Of a DNA stretch of 64,000 nucleotides, positions 1 through 13,100 are shown in pieces. The stretch's first letter is position 1; the number at the start of each line of letters is the position of its first letter. This DNA is from Diplosphaera chodatii. Lineage: Eukaryota; Chlorophyta; Trebouxiophyceae; Prasiolales; Stichococcaceae. Below the pieces are notes generated by a model. It did not search any database. It was not told the DNA's origin and saw only the letters and a list, made by a program, of their open reading frames with translations. The stretch is from NCBI GenBank assembly GCA_032358165.1, contig JAALGY010000038.1, positions 1,860,001 through 1,924,000 on the forward strand, written 5' to 3'. The position numbers and the translations under genes were made by a program.

Positions 1-140
1 GACCACTGTGACAGGGCGTAAACATGGTCATGTGGATTTGCCGTGGTCGAATAGCACCTCAAAAACACCAACAAAACAGCAGGAGCCAGACGGCATGGGC
101 CAGTGGTATTTAATGTCCTTTGATGTGTATCTCATTGCAG

Positions 141-937
141 GGAGATGGAGGCATGGCGGCAGGACCAGTGTCGCGGTTGGGTGGGCTTCTCGTCGTCGAT
201 GGCGCACCGCATCACCGCCGGCGCCGACCTGCTGCTCATGCCCTCCCGCTTTGAGCCCTGCGGCTTGAACCAGGTGCCACGCTGCACGGTCGTGGTGTTC
301 ACTCGGGTGGTGGTTGGGACATGTGTGGCCCCAGTGTGCTGGCACCTGGGCCCAATGTGGCTACTAATGGCGCTCTTATGACTGAAGTTGATGCCCCCCT
401 GCAGCTGTACGCCATGGCGTACGGTACAGTGCCAGTGGTGCATGCTGTGGGGGGTCTGCGCGACACTGTGGTAAGCACTGTGCCCTCTGGCGTGCAGTCA
501 CTGCACCATGTGGCCCTACCAGCCTTCTGCACATTGCCGTGAGCTGCCACTGTGGTTGGTGACAACGTGTCGCGCGTTGTGCAGTCCCCGTTCAACCCCC
601 ACGAAAACACGGGCACTGGCTGGACATTCGATTTCGCTGATGGCGGGGCCTTCCGGGGGGCGTGCCACAATGCCCTGCAGACCTACAGGTGCGCCTGGTG
701 TCAACCACTGTGCATCCAGGAGGGTCTGACTACCCTGCCAGCTGTGTGCTTCGGGGTTTATCCCCATGGACATGGGAGCGGCACACCTTGCAGTCTTCAG
801 GCGGTGATGTTGCCTGCAGGCACCACCCGAACTCATTCCGGGGCATCCAGCTGCGCGGCATGGAGCAGGACCTGTCCTGGGACAATGCGGCGCAGCAGTA
901 CGAGGAGGTCTTCGTTGCAGCCAAGTACCAATGGTGA
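141..937 (+). CDS. Starch synthase, soluble, C-terminal part
   Basis: Transfers glucose from ADP-glucose to the growing alpha-1,4-glucan chain in the plastid. Four exons are visible (141-273, 405-470, 585-688, 820-937) and all join in phase; the gene runs off the left edge of the window. The first visible exon carries [20 protein letters not shown], the ADP-glucose-binding C-lobe of GT5 glycosyltransferases. The second carries [19 protein letters not shown], the third a GTGWTF motif, and the last ends in AAKYQW just before TGA. That ending is typical of plant soluble starch synthases of the SSI/SSII type. Bases 1-140 look like the preceding intron. The next gene faces it tail to tail. The family call is secure; the isoform (I or II) is not, because the N-terminal half is missing. 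Confidence 0.93.
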
Positions 938-1403
938 CGCGTGCTAGCTGTTGGCACATAGCACGATGTGGATGGTGCAGGGCGGCAACCAGCGTTGGCA
1001 GGCCAGTGGCAAACCCTGCCGCTGGATGCATGACAGAACGCACAACTGTCAGGCAATACAGGTCAACAACCTCTGACACAGAAGCAGATGCAGTTGCAGC
1101 GGATGTCAAAGCATACGACAGTGCTGCTAAGATAGAGTCCTGGGGAGGGTGCATTGGCTGCTTGACCAACGCTCTGGGGACCAGACCCATTTTTGACACT
1201 GCTGCCTGAGACGCAATGGGGCGTGCTTGCTCTTTCTCCAGATGTTGTGCGGTAGGCCTTTGGCTCATGGACCAGTTTTGCGGGTGCCTTCAAGTGTATG
1301 AAGCAACCAATGCAGTACGCATTTCAAGGTCCCTACTACGACGCAGCCTGCTTAGATTGCTCACCAACCAGACAACGCCGCCTGCAATCGATGTGCTTGC
1401 TGC
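938..1403. other. Convergent intergenic region, no gene seen
   Basis: About 470 bases between the stop codons of the starch synthase (+) and the DUF4336 gene (-). Only short open frames without family similarity are present, so this is taken as the two 3' untranslated regions. Confidence 0.6.
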
Positions 1404-4400
1404 TCATGCCTTGTCCGGGATGGTGAAGTTCAGCTTGGTGAACGTCTGTGACAGGCTGCGCAGGAAGTCCACATCTTCCTCTGGAAACCCGCGGTCGTTG
1501 GCTGAGTCCGCTGGTATCTGCACGAATTGGCAACATGGACTGTTGCTCATGTGCTGTCTGCTGGGTTACCGGGGCAGCAGGCTGTGCAGCAACCTTGCAG
1601 TGCAACCGGACTACGGACACACATTCGTTGGCCGCACCGTTGGCTGCGGTTTGGCTCTACCAAACAGACGCCCCAGAAAAGGCGGCGGGCTGGGCGCTGT
1701 CAGCTTGCCTGCTGCTTCGTAGGCGAACTTGAACGTTTGCCTGCACACCACAGGAGACAACATGAGGCGCAGCAGCACAGAGGGGCGTCGGAGACTCTCA
1801 ATGTACGCATGGGCTCTGGCTGTGCTGCTCGTGAGGTCTGCTGCAGTGGACAGAGGCCGGACCTGAGGTCGTTGGGCGTGGCCTGGATGGGCGCAGCCAT
1901 GTGGCAGGGGATGATGCGCTGAAAGTCCCAGGAGCTGGCCATGTCCTCGATCCAGTCCGCGACCGCCTCGGGCACCTGTAGCTCCCATCGAAAAACAGGT
2001 TCTTGATGAAGGCCACTTGCTGTACACCCGGTCCACCATGGCGTCAAAGGCTGCAGCATCGGGCTGCATGAGGGAGGGTGCAGCCGCCCCTGCCTCTGCA
2101 GCGCTTGAGTGCAGCGGCAAGAGACATCGACAAAGAAGTTTGGTGTGTCGTCGCACGGTTGGCTGCAGGGCAAGGTTCACCTTGGAGAACACCAGGCGCT
2201 CCACGACCGGGCTGATGGTGAGCCGGTTGCCAAAGGACACGAAGGCGGGGTTGGGGTCCAGCAGGTTCTGCGGCTTGAGGCACAGGACCAGGATCGCCAT
2301 GCGCTGCCACCCTGCGACGCCGCCACCACTAACTCAAAGTTTGCACAGGCATGTCGCAAGTTGCTGTGCCAGAAACACGTATCCATGCAGTTGAATGCCA
2401 CCAAAAGCGACAAGTGACGTGGTGGTGACGTGGAAAGCAGCGTGTAAAGTTGTGCTCACCTAGCCGCATAGTGCCATCATCTGGCGGCCGCGGGGCTCCA
2501 GGGAGCCTTGCTGCCCGCTGCGCTGCCTCCAGAATCCGGGCCTGCCAGGAGCAAACTGTATATTGCTCGATTGCCACCAACATCCTGGCTGGACCCACAA
2601 GCAGTCTAGTGTCAACCATCTCGACGCACCCTGACATCGTGCTCACCTTCGTCTCATCGCTACCGCCGTATAGGAAGCGGACATACCTACACATACGCAC
2701 GGCGACATTTCAACTATCTCTCCTCAGGTGACCTCATCTCCATCGGCTCACAGATAGACGTTGGACGAGTTGAGCGCCCTCCATGGACGGCATGCTCGAA
2801 GTGCATTGGACCGTGATCGGGGACGGGCACACACCACGGCAGGGCGCCTGCGGTGGACAGCTGGGGCCGCGGCACGATCTCCGGCGCGTCTTGCGGCACA
2901 AACACCACCGCGTCCGTCAGCAGCAGCGTGCGGCTGGCGCGGTGGAACATCGCCACCTCCGTCAGCGAGCCCACGTTCTCGAAGTTTGCTGCGCATGCCA
3001 GCAGCCAGCAGTCAGCACGCTCCACAGCCCAGCAGCTGCCGGTCGCGCTCTGCTTGGCTTGCAGGGTGTACGAACACCAGTCGCAGGAGCTACCAGTGTC
3101 AGCCGTGCTGTCTGCAAGCGACCGTTCCGGGCATGCACCACGACGCCAGCGCCATGTTACGGCACATGGGTTGTGGGTGGGCAGCACCCCACCTTTGGCG
3201 ACGCGGCCCTTGAAGATCCGGAAGTCCAGGTCCTCGGACCAGGGGTACGTCTCGCCGGGGCGCAGCGTGCCATCGGGAAACACACCAAATGCCTGCATGT
3301 GCGACCCCCTCGATAGGTGACATGGTGGGTCTGGGTTGACAACGTGTGTGCGGCAACAAATGCACTTGTCCAAAGTGTCAGGGTCCTGGTTGTGACCCAT
3401 CTCCACTGACAGTAGGAACTGGGACCACCTGTACTGGCAGGTTGATGGGGAAGCTCCACTGCCCCGGGCTGGTCCACACCTGCGCGGTGACAGCAGCCGA
3501 GTGCTAGCACCGAGCGAGCTCAAAAGGACACAGCAATACAGCTGAGGCCACTTTGCAAGGTGGCTGACACCCTGCATGACATGTGATGGTGCAGCGCCGC
3601 TGACGGCGCGCACCTGGCAGCCGGGGAACTTGCGGGCAAAGGGCGCGACGAACAGCTTGTGCTCGTAGGCGTGCGTCGTCAGGACCACGTGCTCGACCTC
3701 CCCTATCTCCTTCACCAGGTCGACGCACTCCCTGCGCATGACATGAGCCACACCTTACATCAACCTGTTGCCGTGCCACCATCTTGCACCTCAGGGGGTT
3801 CAAGTCACCAGGACTCAGCACATCAACAGGTGCATGAGAACTCACCGTGTGGGCGCGACGGGTGCGTAGATCAGCAGGCCGCCGCTCCGCAGCTTGACCG
3901 CCGTCATGCGCACGTTGATGTGCACATCGGTCCCGGACAGCTTCTGCGGCTGCTCGAATGTCCAGACCTGGCCGCGTACCACCTGGCACGGCAGCGATGG
4001 TTTGCATACTCAATACCGAATCAGCAGATGCGAACGTCCAGCACGCTGCTGCACATACGATTGCCGCCCGTTCACCTCGTATCTGATGGTAGGTCGTGCA
4101 AAGGTCGGCCCAATGGGGAAGGGGAACCTGCACAGAGCAAGGATTCATGGGGTGTCAGGCTGCTTTGCTTGCCCCTTAAGTCATGTGAAACGCTTGCGGC
4201 ACCGCTTATACAGCTACTCGATACACTTGGACAAAAGCAGCTACCCTGTGATAGCTGGGTATAGCCGGGACGATGCGCCTCCGGATCCTGTCTTTCCAGG
4301 CCGTAGGTCCTTGGCTGTCACTGCCATGCACTCTACCTTTCTGCAGGTGATTATGCAGCAGCAACATGTGTCCACCGACAAAGGAGACCGCACTGATTCA

Positions 4401-4528
4401 CGACAAGGCATGCGGCATTCACTCCCAGTTGCCTGGCAGGGTGATGTCGCGCACACCGTGGATGCCGCTGCCCACTGCTGAAGGCCCGACGATGTTCATA
4501 GGCGTGGCGATTCCGCCGAGCTGCCAAG
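1404..4528 (-). CDS. DUF4336 family protein, plant/algal type
   Basis: Uncharacterised family of plants, algae and cyanobacteria, probably plastid-located; its fold is often compared with metallo-hydrolases, but no activity is established. I trace eleven minus-strand exons in phase: 4528-4423, 4127-4076, 3967-3846, 3731-3605, 3479-3429, 3292-3193, 2988-2835, 2686-2647, 2541-2460, 2311-2181, 1975-1863, then 1740-1623 and 1517-1404 (stop). Landmarks in order are GPTFARPTIRYE, VWTFEQ, APVAPTRECVDLVKE, HVVLTTHAYEHK, PGQWSFPINLP, RPGETYPWSEDLDFRIFKG, TLLLTDAVVFVP, FGNRLTISPVVERLVFSK and FQRIIPCHMAAPIQ, all in the usual family order. The true start is not found: the exon at 4528-4423 begins mid-codon, so a targeting-peptide exon must lie upstream. 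Confidence 0.85.
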
Positions 4529-5198
4529 CTGAAGACACTTGTGCTAAGTGCCTCTCGAGGCAGCGCTGTACTGTGCATATCCTGGAAAGATGTTGCATGC
4601 ATGATGCCGCTGCCAGCAGCATGCATCTTTGTTGAGCTGCTCGCCACTGTCAGTCTGCTTGGCTCAAGGACTGATACACTGATCAACAGCTGCCAGCCAG
4701 ATGCGAGATCAATCAGGAGAGGAGCGAGCTGGTCTGATGAAGCAATTTTCCACACACCATTGTCACGGGTTGACAAGCATGCAGTGCAACTCTCATACCT
4801 GTGCTGCGACCTCAGCAGATATCATGCATCCGCGGTGAACAAAGCATCACACGGAGACAACAGTGCCACACTGTGCCGAGTGGGTATGGCGCTATGGCCC
4901 CAAACTCCGTCATACGCCGGAGTCACTGGGCAGTTGTATGGGAGGCAGCATTGAGTGCTTGAAGTGCTTCCCTCGAGGCCAGTGAAGTGCTTGGCGACAC
5001 TCTACTTGCAAGGGTGCACAGTATGCATAGACTGAGATTGTGAGCGGCATCCTTTCTCACAGCGTATACCACCCGTTGCTATGCTTAGAGCTACTTGCAA
5101 CCCAAAACCGCAATATACAACATGTTGGAATGGCACTGCTTCATCGTGCACAGATCCCTGCTAACATACAACCTGTTGTACTTGTTGTCTGCTGTACT
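4529..5198. other. Gap holding an unresolved 5' exon of the DUF4336 gene
   Basis: The DUF4336 model needs at least one more upstream exon here, ending with one unpaired base of a codon, and its promoter. I could not choose among several short open frames. The remainder is the 3' flank of the UBE2J gene. Confidence 0.4.
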
Positions 5199-7013
5199 TT
5201 ACATGAAGGACGAGTGACTTGTCGCCGCGTAGCCGCTGAAGCCGATGATGACCTTCCGGATCAGCAGGGCTGCGATTGCGGCAACAATGGTGACTGCCAA
5301 AACCGTGAGGCCCGTCTCCTCCCAGCTCGGCGGAGGTGCCTGCATGACTGGAGCTGCTGCCTGCACGGGCGTACTATGCAGGGCACTGAAAGGGCTGCCA
5401 GCAGCGGGCGCGGCGGGCGCTGCTGCAGGCATGGGCGGCTGCGCCGGCGCTGAGCTTGCCACTGCCACGGCTGCAGCAGGCCGCTGCCGGAGCTCCGCAT
5501 TGGGCTGTGACTGAGCCACGCCACTGTGCTGCGGCTCAGCGCCAGCTGGCCCCTGCGACGCCACGGCACTGACGGTGCATGCCGCTGGAGCTGCTGACGA
5601 TGCGGTTGGGCTCTGCACCGCTGCCGCCTCGGTAGGCTCCCCCGCTGGCTGAATGGCTGGCTGCGCAGCCTGTGGCGCTGCTGAGTCCTGCAGGGGCACG
5701 TTATGCAGTGTTCGGCTCCAAGCGAAATGACTGTTGAATTCACAAAGGACTATCACAGCGCACAGCAAGCATGTAGGATGCGACTGGGATGTACAGCACC
5801 ATGCTGCAGGCTCTCACCGCCTCGCGCTCCAGCATGCGCTGATGTGCAGCGCTGGTGAGCGCCTGCCGATCTGCGTTGCCAAAGGTGGGTGCCTGCAACC
5901 GGGACATCCGGGCCAGGTCCTTTCGCTCCTCCTTTGAGTAATCCTGCAGCCACAACTCTGAGGAGGGTCAAGACCCTCACTTCATTGCTTGCGAGGGTAC
6001 CTGCTGCATCATCATTGGTGGCCAGCAGGGGCCGTCAGGAGGGCTGGCAGATCCGACGACTTCTGCCAGCATCCCATACATCATTTGCATCATGTGTTCA
6101 CCAGTGAGCCGATGGCCCCGTTGCCAGGCGTCTGCATGAAGGCAATAAGCGCCACCAGTGCGGTGCGCAAACTCCATGATGGCTGCCAGTGCTCCGGGTG
6201 ATGCGATGATATTGACAGGCACACCTGCGAACCCAGCCTCTCACCCTTGCACCATGTGGTGCACATCAATGTGCAAAGGCAACACGAAAAGTAATCAGGA
6301 CCAGCAAATGCCTGCATTGTCTACTGCTGTATGGGCACACCTTCACGCCCGTCTCAAAGCGGCCGTTTGGCGTCAGCATGAGGAACGATGGTGGTTTGAA
6401 TGGGTACTCTGACGGGAGAAGGATGCGGCCGTGGTAGATGCCACCCTGCAGCGCAAGCAAACGACATGCCTGTTTGATGCAGTGCATGTACGGGTCATGG
6501 CGCAGCCATACAGCCCTAGGCAGAGCCACGCGTTCCCACAAGCTCGTGATCATGCCGTACCTCAAACTCTGTGTCCGCTGCACCCCGGACTACAAAATGC
6601 CATTCGAAAATGTTGTCCTGCGAGATAACATAGTACCAAGGTGTTACCGCATCCCAGCCATGTTGTCACCGCATAGGTGCCACACGCTCAGGCTCGCTGT
6701 GTCACCTCGAGGGCTTCCGCCAGGATATCTGGACTGTCGTCCCGCTGAAACTCCTTCATCTCCTGTGCAAACAAAGCATCACTTGTGAGCCTACCATGTG
6801 CAGTCTGCGCAGCAACCCCCAGCCGCTAGCGTCATGCACAAGAAAACCAAGAACGCTCATGCGAGGAGCCCATACGCCGATGACCTAGCAACAATAGTGC
6901 TGCGTGGTATCCTATGCGCACGCCATCTGCAGGCAGGGCATCGCACAGCTGTGTCAAACCTGAAGGATTCGCTTCACAGAAGGATTCCGAGCGTTGAAGT
7001 TGGCCGCGCTCAT
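5199..7013 (-). CDS. Ubiquitin-conjugating enzyme E2 J, ER tail-anchored
   Basis: E2 enzyme of the UBE2J/UBC6 group, which ubiquitinates misfolded proteins at the ER membrane (ERAD). Seven exons join exactly in phase: 7013-6960, 6762-6706, 6617-6561, 6445-6341, 6224-6102, 5943-5818 and 5687-5199, giving 336 residues. The start MSAANFNARNPSVKRI matches the family N-terminus. The UBC fold shows FEWHFVVRG, GGIYHGRILLPSEYPFKPPS and NGRFETG; the active-site cysteine is in VCLSIS (about residue 94), followed by HHPEHWQPSW. The last exon codes a long Ala/Pro/Gln-rich linker and a C-terminal membrane segment, LTVLAVTIVAAIAALLI, near the end, as expected for a tail anchor facing the cytosol. Confidence 0.95.
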
Positions 7014-7435
7014 CTTGCTGCGTGTTGATTGCTCGGGCACTGTGGGTATGCAAGCTGCGTTGCCGCCGTCTGAGCGCACTTCCAGTGCACAACGGGTGCG
7101 TGCACTTGACATCTATGCGAGACGGTCACGCATAAACCCTACAAGAGGTTGCGGTCCTGCGCTGCGATTGGCTGTCGCTCACTTGGAACATCATGTCATG
7201 CCCTGTCCATGTTCTGCTCATGGCAGTGCCCTCGTAGTATGTGGCAGCAGGGTCTTGTCACTCGGACCATGTCAACACCACGTCAGACATACATATGTCG
7301 ACCCAGAACAATGTCAATGCCGGCGGCAACTTTGGACCCCGGGTACAAATGGCGGCGGAGATCAACGACTGACTGCAGCTAGCCACTGCAAGTTGGCATG
7401 GCGAGGGCACATGGCTTTACAAGATCTGCCACTCT
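7014..7435. other. Upstream region of UBE2J, no gene seen
   Basis: Lies between the UBE2J start and the stop of the epimerase, both on the minus strand. It should contain the UBE2J promoter and the epimerase 3' untranslated region. No conserved motif was recognised. Confidence 0.5.
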
Positions 7436-9654
7436 TCACTTCGTGGCCTTCAGCAGATATGCCACCTCATGATGGTAGGTTTCTCCTGGCCGCAAGATCA
7501 CGTTTTGGAACTGCGGCTCATTCACGCTGTTTGGGAACGCCTGCAGACATCATTGCCAGATCAGCAAACGTGTCATCCACACTGAAGCAGAAAAGAAAGG
7601 GAGCTTGCATACGATGAACACGAGACGCACGTGCAACCCCATGTGTGATGCACAACACAGCTGCACATACGCCCGCATACCCAGGATGACCAGAACTTTT
7701 GTACGCACCTGGCTCTCGAGAGCGACACCAGCATATTTAGGGTATGCCGCGCCGCCCTTGCCGACGGTGCTGCCGTCCAGGAAGTTGCCGCTGTAGAACT
7801 GCAGCCCGGGCGCCGTCGTGGCCACCTCCACAGAGCGCCCAGACGCCGGGTCCGTCAGCACCGCCGCCAGCCGCAGCCTGCACAGCACCGGCACAGTGTT
7901 TGGCTCATCCTGTCGTCCTTGCTGCAACAGTGCGGCACGGCTCGCCTGCTGCGCTGTGCATTGCAGAGTCGGGGTCGTGGGGCCAACTCTGGCGTGTCAA
8001 AGCCGCCCACTTTGGATCGGCCTTGCTGGGCGATGACTTGAGTGCATAGTTGTGGTCATAGCCGCCTTCCACCTGTGCAAGTTCACGGTGAAGCGTCTTG
8101 AAGCGAAGAACATTCAACAGCGCTGGTCGAAGCACTAATTGCATGTGCGTGCGCCTCGCAAGATGGAAGCTGTGCGTGGCGTGTACAGGCCTATGGGATA
8201 CCTCTGCGATGTTGGTGCCGATCTTCTTGGCTTTTGTGAAGTCGAAAGGAGTGCCCTTCACAGGGTCCAGATCACCAGTGGGAATGTGCTCGTCCGTGAC
8301 TGGTGTATAGTGGTCCCTGCAGGTCGGTAACAGGCGGCCTGAGCAGGACTGATGCCGTGCTCTGTGCGCACACAGCACTTTGCACACAAACGCTGGTGAC
8401 ATCAACTGGTACGCACGCATTGATGGACAAGTTGTGGGCCAGAATTGTGCCGTTGCCTGCGAGGTTCCAGTAGGTATGCTGAGCCATGTTGACGGGCGTA
8501 GCCTGCAACGCACACAAGAGACCATAGTCCAAAGCACTGTGTCTTAGATGAGTCGGCTACTGGACTTGCTTATTGTCGCGGCGGTAATGGTGCCTGATTG
8601 TCCACCTGGTCTGTGGTGGCCTCCATGATGACACGCAGGTAGCCCTTGTCCTGCTTCGCATCGCCATCTGTCAGCACGTACGTCACCACAGCGTCTACGT
8701 TGCCAGGATAGCCCTGCACCATGCCACAAAGCCTCATGAAGTGTGCATGTGGCGACTGATGGACGCCCAGAACTTTTGGCGCTTGTGGGGCCTGCTGCTC
8801 ACCTCCTCTCCATTCTTGCTGTGATAGGTCAACCGCACAGCCGGTGATCCCTCATAAGCTGTCTTCTCAGCATTCCAGACCTGCATGTGGGCCGTCATGT
8901 CAAACATGGCTCAGCATGGTACCCATGATGGCACAAAGGCGCTAGGTTGTTCTAGCATAGAAGAAACGCAGCAGAACTCTGCTGGATTCCTCAAATCAGC
9001 AGGAGTCTCTGACTCAATGGTCAGACGTCAGGTTTATTGATGCAGGCACCTGCATGCCCCAGCCGCGCTTGCCACCATGAAGTGAGTGCAGCCCATCGTT
9101 GGCTGTGACCTTGTGTTGCTTGCCATCAATGGTGAACGTCGCCTTTGCAATGCGGTTGGCACAGCGGCCTACTATGATACCAAAGTAGTGCCCATTGTCG
9201 GTCTGCAATAACCAAGTGCACAACCGCTCTTGTATAGGACAGATGCACGAACATGACGACAAGAGTGCAGCAGCGCTGAGGAACATGCGAGCTCTCACTG
9301 CATAGGGCGTCTTTCTGTCAAACCCCAGCACGATGTCCGTGTGCTGACCGCTGCGGTCTGGCACGTTGATGCGCTCAATCACAGCGCCTACAGGGCTGAT
9401 GTGCACTTCCGTGCCCTTGCTGTTCACCAGCACATGCGTGGGTAGCGCATCCACGTCTGCAGACTGCATTGCTGCGGGCCTGTGCACAAGCAACTATCCT
9501 TAGTCCTGCATCCTGCATGTCATCGTGTAGGAAGCTGAGCATGTATGTGTCTTGAGTGTTCCGCACACCTCAGTGCGCCCTTGATCAGCTTGGTGACGCC
9601 GATGAGGACGCCACTGGCGATCACTAGCGCCGCTGCCCACTGCACAGTGTCCAT
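7436..9654 (-). CDS. Aldose 1-epimerase (galactose mutarotase) with N-terminal anchor
   Basis: Interconverts alpha and beta anomers of hexoses such as galactose and glucose. Ten exons join in phase (9654-9569, 9479-9299, 9202-9050, 8880-8803, 8713-8606, 8502-8417, 8316-8202, 8072-8011, 7877-7709, 7540-7436) to give 380 residues. Family motifs are GIIVGRCANRI, GLHSLHGGKRGWG (first catalytic His), AQHTYWNLAG (second catalytic His), DEHIPTGDLDPV, GLQFYSGNFLDG and GVALESQ (catalytic Glu). The first exon adds a hydrophobic stretch from about residue 6 to 25, which looks like a signal anchor or membrane segment; bacterial GalM and most cytosolic homologues lack this. The gene diverges from the pseudouridine synthase gene with about 510 bases between starts. 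Confidence 0.95.
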
Positions 9655-10165
9655 CTTTGTAGTGTCTGGCCACCTGACCCGTCTCCTGTCGTGTTTTTCC
9701 TGTGCTGCATCCGCAGCTGGACGTGACAAACCGCTGAAGCCCATTTTGCAAGATGTGTAGGGAGCTTGGCCTCAGAGGTGGTGAATTGCAAGCATGCACA
9801 GGGTTTTGCTTTAGCGTGACGAGATCGCGGCACAACGTTCTCGTCAAGCGCAGTTTGTCAGCTGTTCAATCGGGTCAAGCATGCTCGGACGCAGGTGCAT
9901 TAGGTGATTTGGGCATCAACCATGCCTTCACTGTGACTGCAGCTTTGCAGCGGCATGCCAACCTTCTGCTTCAGAACATGTGCGATACTGGCGACTGGCA
10001 ATCGTGACATTCCGCACTTGCATCTGCATTTGATGCAAGATCAACTGGTACATGGTACGGGACGAGCAGGGTTTGGGCATGCCAAGTGTGATGGGCGACA
10101 ATGGCGCATCGCAAGATTTGACATACGGCACGGAACATGCTTCTCAAGCCGTTGCTGTAGCCTGC
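9655..10165. promoter_or_regulatory. Shared upstream region, epimerase (-) / pseudouridine synthase (+)
   Basis: The two start codons point away from each other across about 510 bases, so both promoters must lie here. No TATA-like or other specific element stands out. This call rests on gene arrangement only. Confidence 0.4.
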
Positions 10166-13100
10166 ATGTTGTCTGCTTTCGCGCGGCGCTCTCTGCTGTC
10201 ATCTATATTCGCGCACCGCCTTGCGGCCACCTCTGGACTCCCGCGCTACACTGTGCGCCTGCAGCAGGCAGCAGCTGTGTGCTTGCAGGACCTCGACGAA
10301 AGCGTTACACAGCCACGCAGGGTATGTTGCACTGCGTGTGCTGCGAAAACGTCACAGTGATGGACATCCTTGTCCGCTAGGCGGCATGCCCGCTCACATG
10401 TCGCACCCCCTGTTGCACCACAGGCCGCAGCGGAACTGCCCACAGCCTCAGAACCCTTTGGCTTCCGTGTGAAGTTTGCTGAGGTTTCCCAAAAGAACGT
10501 GAGCAGCCTGTACTGATTGCATCGCAAGGTGCCAAGACAGCACCCCAGTAAGGGCTGCAGCTGCTGAATTGGTTCCCCATGAGTACAAACTCTCAAAGCA
10601 CATACTGAGGTCGGCTTGTGTCGCAGACCAAACTTCGCCTTGACACATACCTGTCAGCCAGGTTGCCAGATGTGAGCCGCTCACAGCTGCAACACGGCAT
10701 CAAACTTGGCCTTGTGACCGTCAATGGCCGAGTGCACATCCAGAGCCACAAGAATGTGCGGCCAGGAGACGTCGTTGTATGCTCCTTGCCGCCGCCGCCG
10801 GTCACAACCGCAATCCCACAGGTTCGCTTGTGATGAACAGCCGTGTTGATCTGGGCAGCACATGCCTGGTGCTTCACCGTGTCGTTCTCTGTGTCACTGA
10901 CAGCACTGCTTTGCTGCAGGATATTCCTCTTGACATTGTGTTTGAGGACGAGCACCTGCTGGTCATCAACAAGGTATTTCTAGTGACTAACTTGAGTAAC
11001 TGACCGCACTGAAGACAGAGGGTGGGATACCCTCAATACAACCGTGAGCAGTTGATCCAATCCTGATTGCCATGCATCACAGGCAGCTGGCATGGTTGTG
11101 CACCCCGCGCCAGGCAATTTGACAGGCACGCTGGTCAATGCCGTGTTGCACCACTGCAACCTGCCAGAGTATGAGCTGCCACCAGAGCAGGGCCCCCAGA
11201 CGCTCAGCCCATGGCCAGGTGACTGTGCTGATGTGTCATGCTGGCACCCTCGGTTTCAGGCTGACTTCCACTGCCTGTCATGGGTGCACAGCCCTGCCAT
11301 GCACCGTGTTCTAATCATTGACATCCTTGTCTTGCGTGTCATAGACCCTGAGGCCCCGACTGGCGACGAGATCCTGTCAGAGGACGAGGCATTCGATGCT
11401 CTGGAGTCGCAGCCGCAGCCGCAGCCGCAGCCGCAGCCATCGTCCTTGCAGCCAGGCCTGCTGCGGCCGGGGGTTGTGCACCGCCTCGACAAGGGCACGA
11501 CAGGTGCAGAATGCTGCCGCATCTCAGCTGTCAGCATCTGTGAGCCTCCGACCAGCTGCAGTGCTGGGAAGCATGCTGGCAAGGCAAGCAGGGCATCTTG
11601 TGGGCAGATCCACGGTCACTCGTGACCATCGCGTTGTGCAGGCCTGATTGTCATGGCGAAGGATGCCAAGACACAGTGGCACCTCAGCGACCAGTTCAAA
11701 GCGCATACCGTGAGCAGCAGCAGCTGATGACGATGATGATGATGATGAGGAGTTGCATCTGCACGACACTTGATGCTGTGCGCATGCAAACTTTCTCAGC
11801 TGTTACCAGGAAGGGTCATCAACTGGCCTGCATGTCGTCTGCCGTAGGTGGAGCGCACCTACTGGTCGATCGTGGTGAAGATTCCTGCAGGCCCGAAAGG
11901 CATTATTGAGACCAAGATTGCACGGCACCCAAAGGACCGCAAGCGCATGGCTCCGCTGCCTGCACACGCTACCAGGTCAGTCTGTGCGTTGCTTTCCACA
12001 TACATCCTTCGACACCCACTGAAGCTCACAAGATCGAAAGTGGCAAGATCACCGCAGTTTCGCCCCTGGGCAGATGTACTGAATTGTGTGCTCTGGGAAG
12101 TTGTCACATGTCCAGCTGCCCTCCGACGAAGGCTTGCGCCCCATTTGGAGCACATAGCTGATCTAGGTCCTTTATCTAGGTCAAGCTGGGGTTATAGGTA
12201 TGCGTCACTGGTGTCACTGGTGTACCGGGCGTGCCGCAGCAATGCTGGAGCTGCGAGCACCGCTCTGGCTGGGTCTTGCTTATACGTTCATGCTGAAGGG
12301 TCGCTCTGCGTTGTGGCGCAGGGGCCGCCATGCCCGCAGCACCTTCCAGCTGCTGGAGGCGCTGCCGGACGCCAACGTGGCGCTGGTGCAGTGGAACCTG
12401 TCCACTGGGCGCACGCACCAGATTCGGGTGCACGCGCAGCACATCGGCCACCCGCTGTTCGGGGACCCAGACTACGGCGGTGCCGGCGGCGCATCCCTGT
12501 TCGCCCTGTCCGGCAACAACACACCCAGGTGGGTGCGGTGGGCTTGAGCTGGCGGTGAGGGTGCCATGACAGCAGCGCCACTCTGCTGTGTGCGACTGGC
12601 GACTGTAGTGCCTTGTCAGCTAGATCCCCCCCTGGTGGCCCATCGGGTGGCTTTGGGACCAGGGCCACCAGATCAGGCCGCCGCCTTCAGGCGGCGGCTG
12701 GCCGGCGCTGCACATGGGCACTACAGCTTGCCCGGCACCCGGCCCCAGGCAAGCGAGCTTGCGCCACTGGCCATGCAGGCGCTTCAAGGTCGCCCAGCTG
12801 GTGCGGGACCTGGGGCGGCCGGCGCTGCACGCCAAGAGCCTGGGCTTCGTGCACCCCATCACTGGCGAGCGGCTGCAATTCACATCCGAGCTGCCACCCG
12901 ACTTCGAGGTACAACTGTTCTTGCTCTTCGCGACCCAGTGCACCTGCTCCGACCTGCAGTCGTTCAGGTAGTTTCTTTACAGAATATACAGGGTGGTTCA
13001 TTGCAGACTGCTACAGGGGGGTGCAAACCGCTACACCATGGGCAGCTTCGCCTTATGGCAGCCTGCAATGCAGCAGCCAGCACGTCAATGCTCATGCTGA

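Noticed and set aside
2714..3751. 345-codon uninterrupted minus-strand frame
   Set aside because: It runs through two introns of the DUF4336 gene. Only parts of it are exons; the rest is open because the sequence is G/C-rich.
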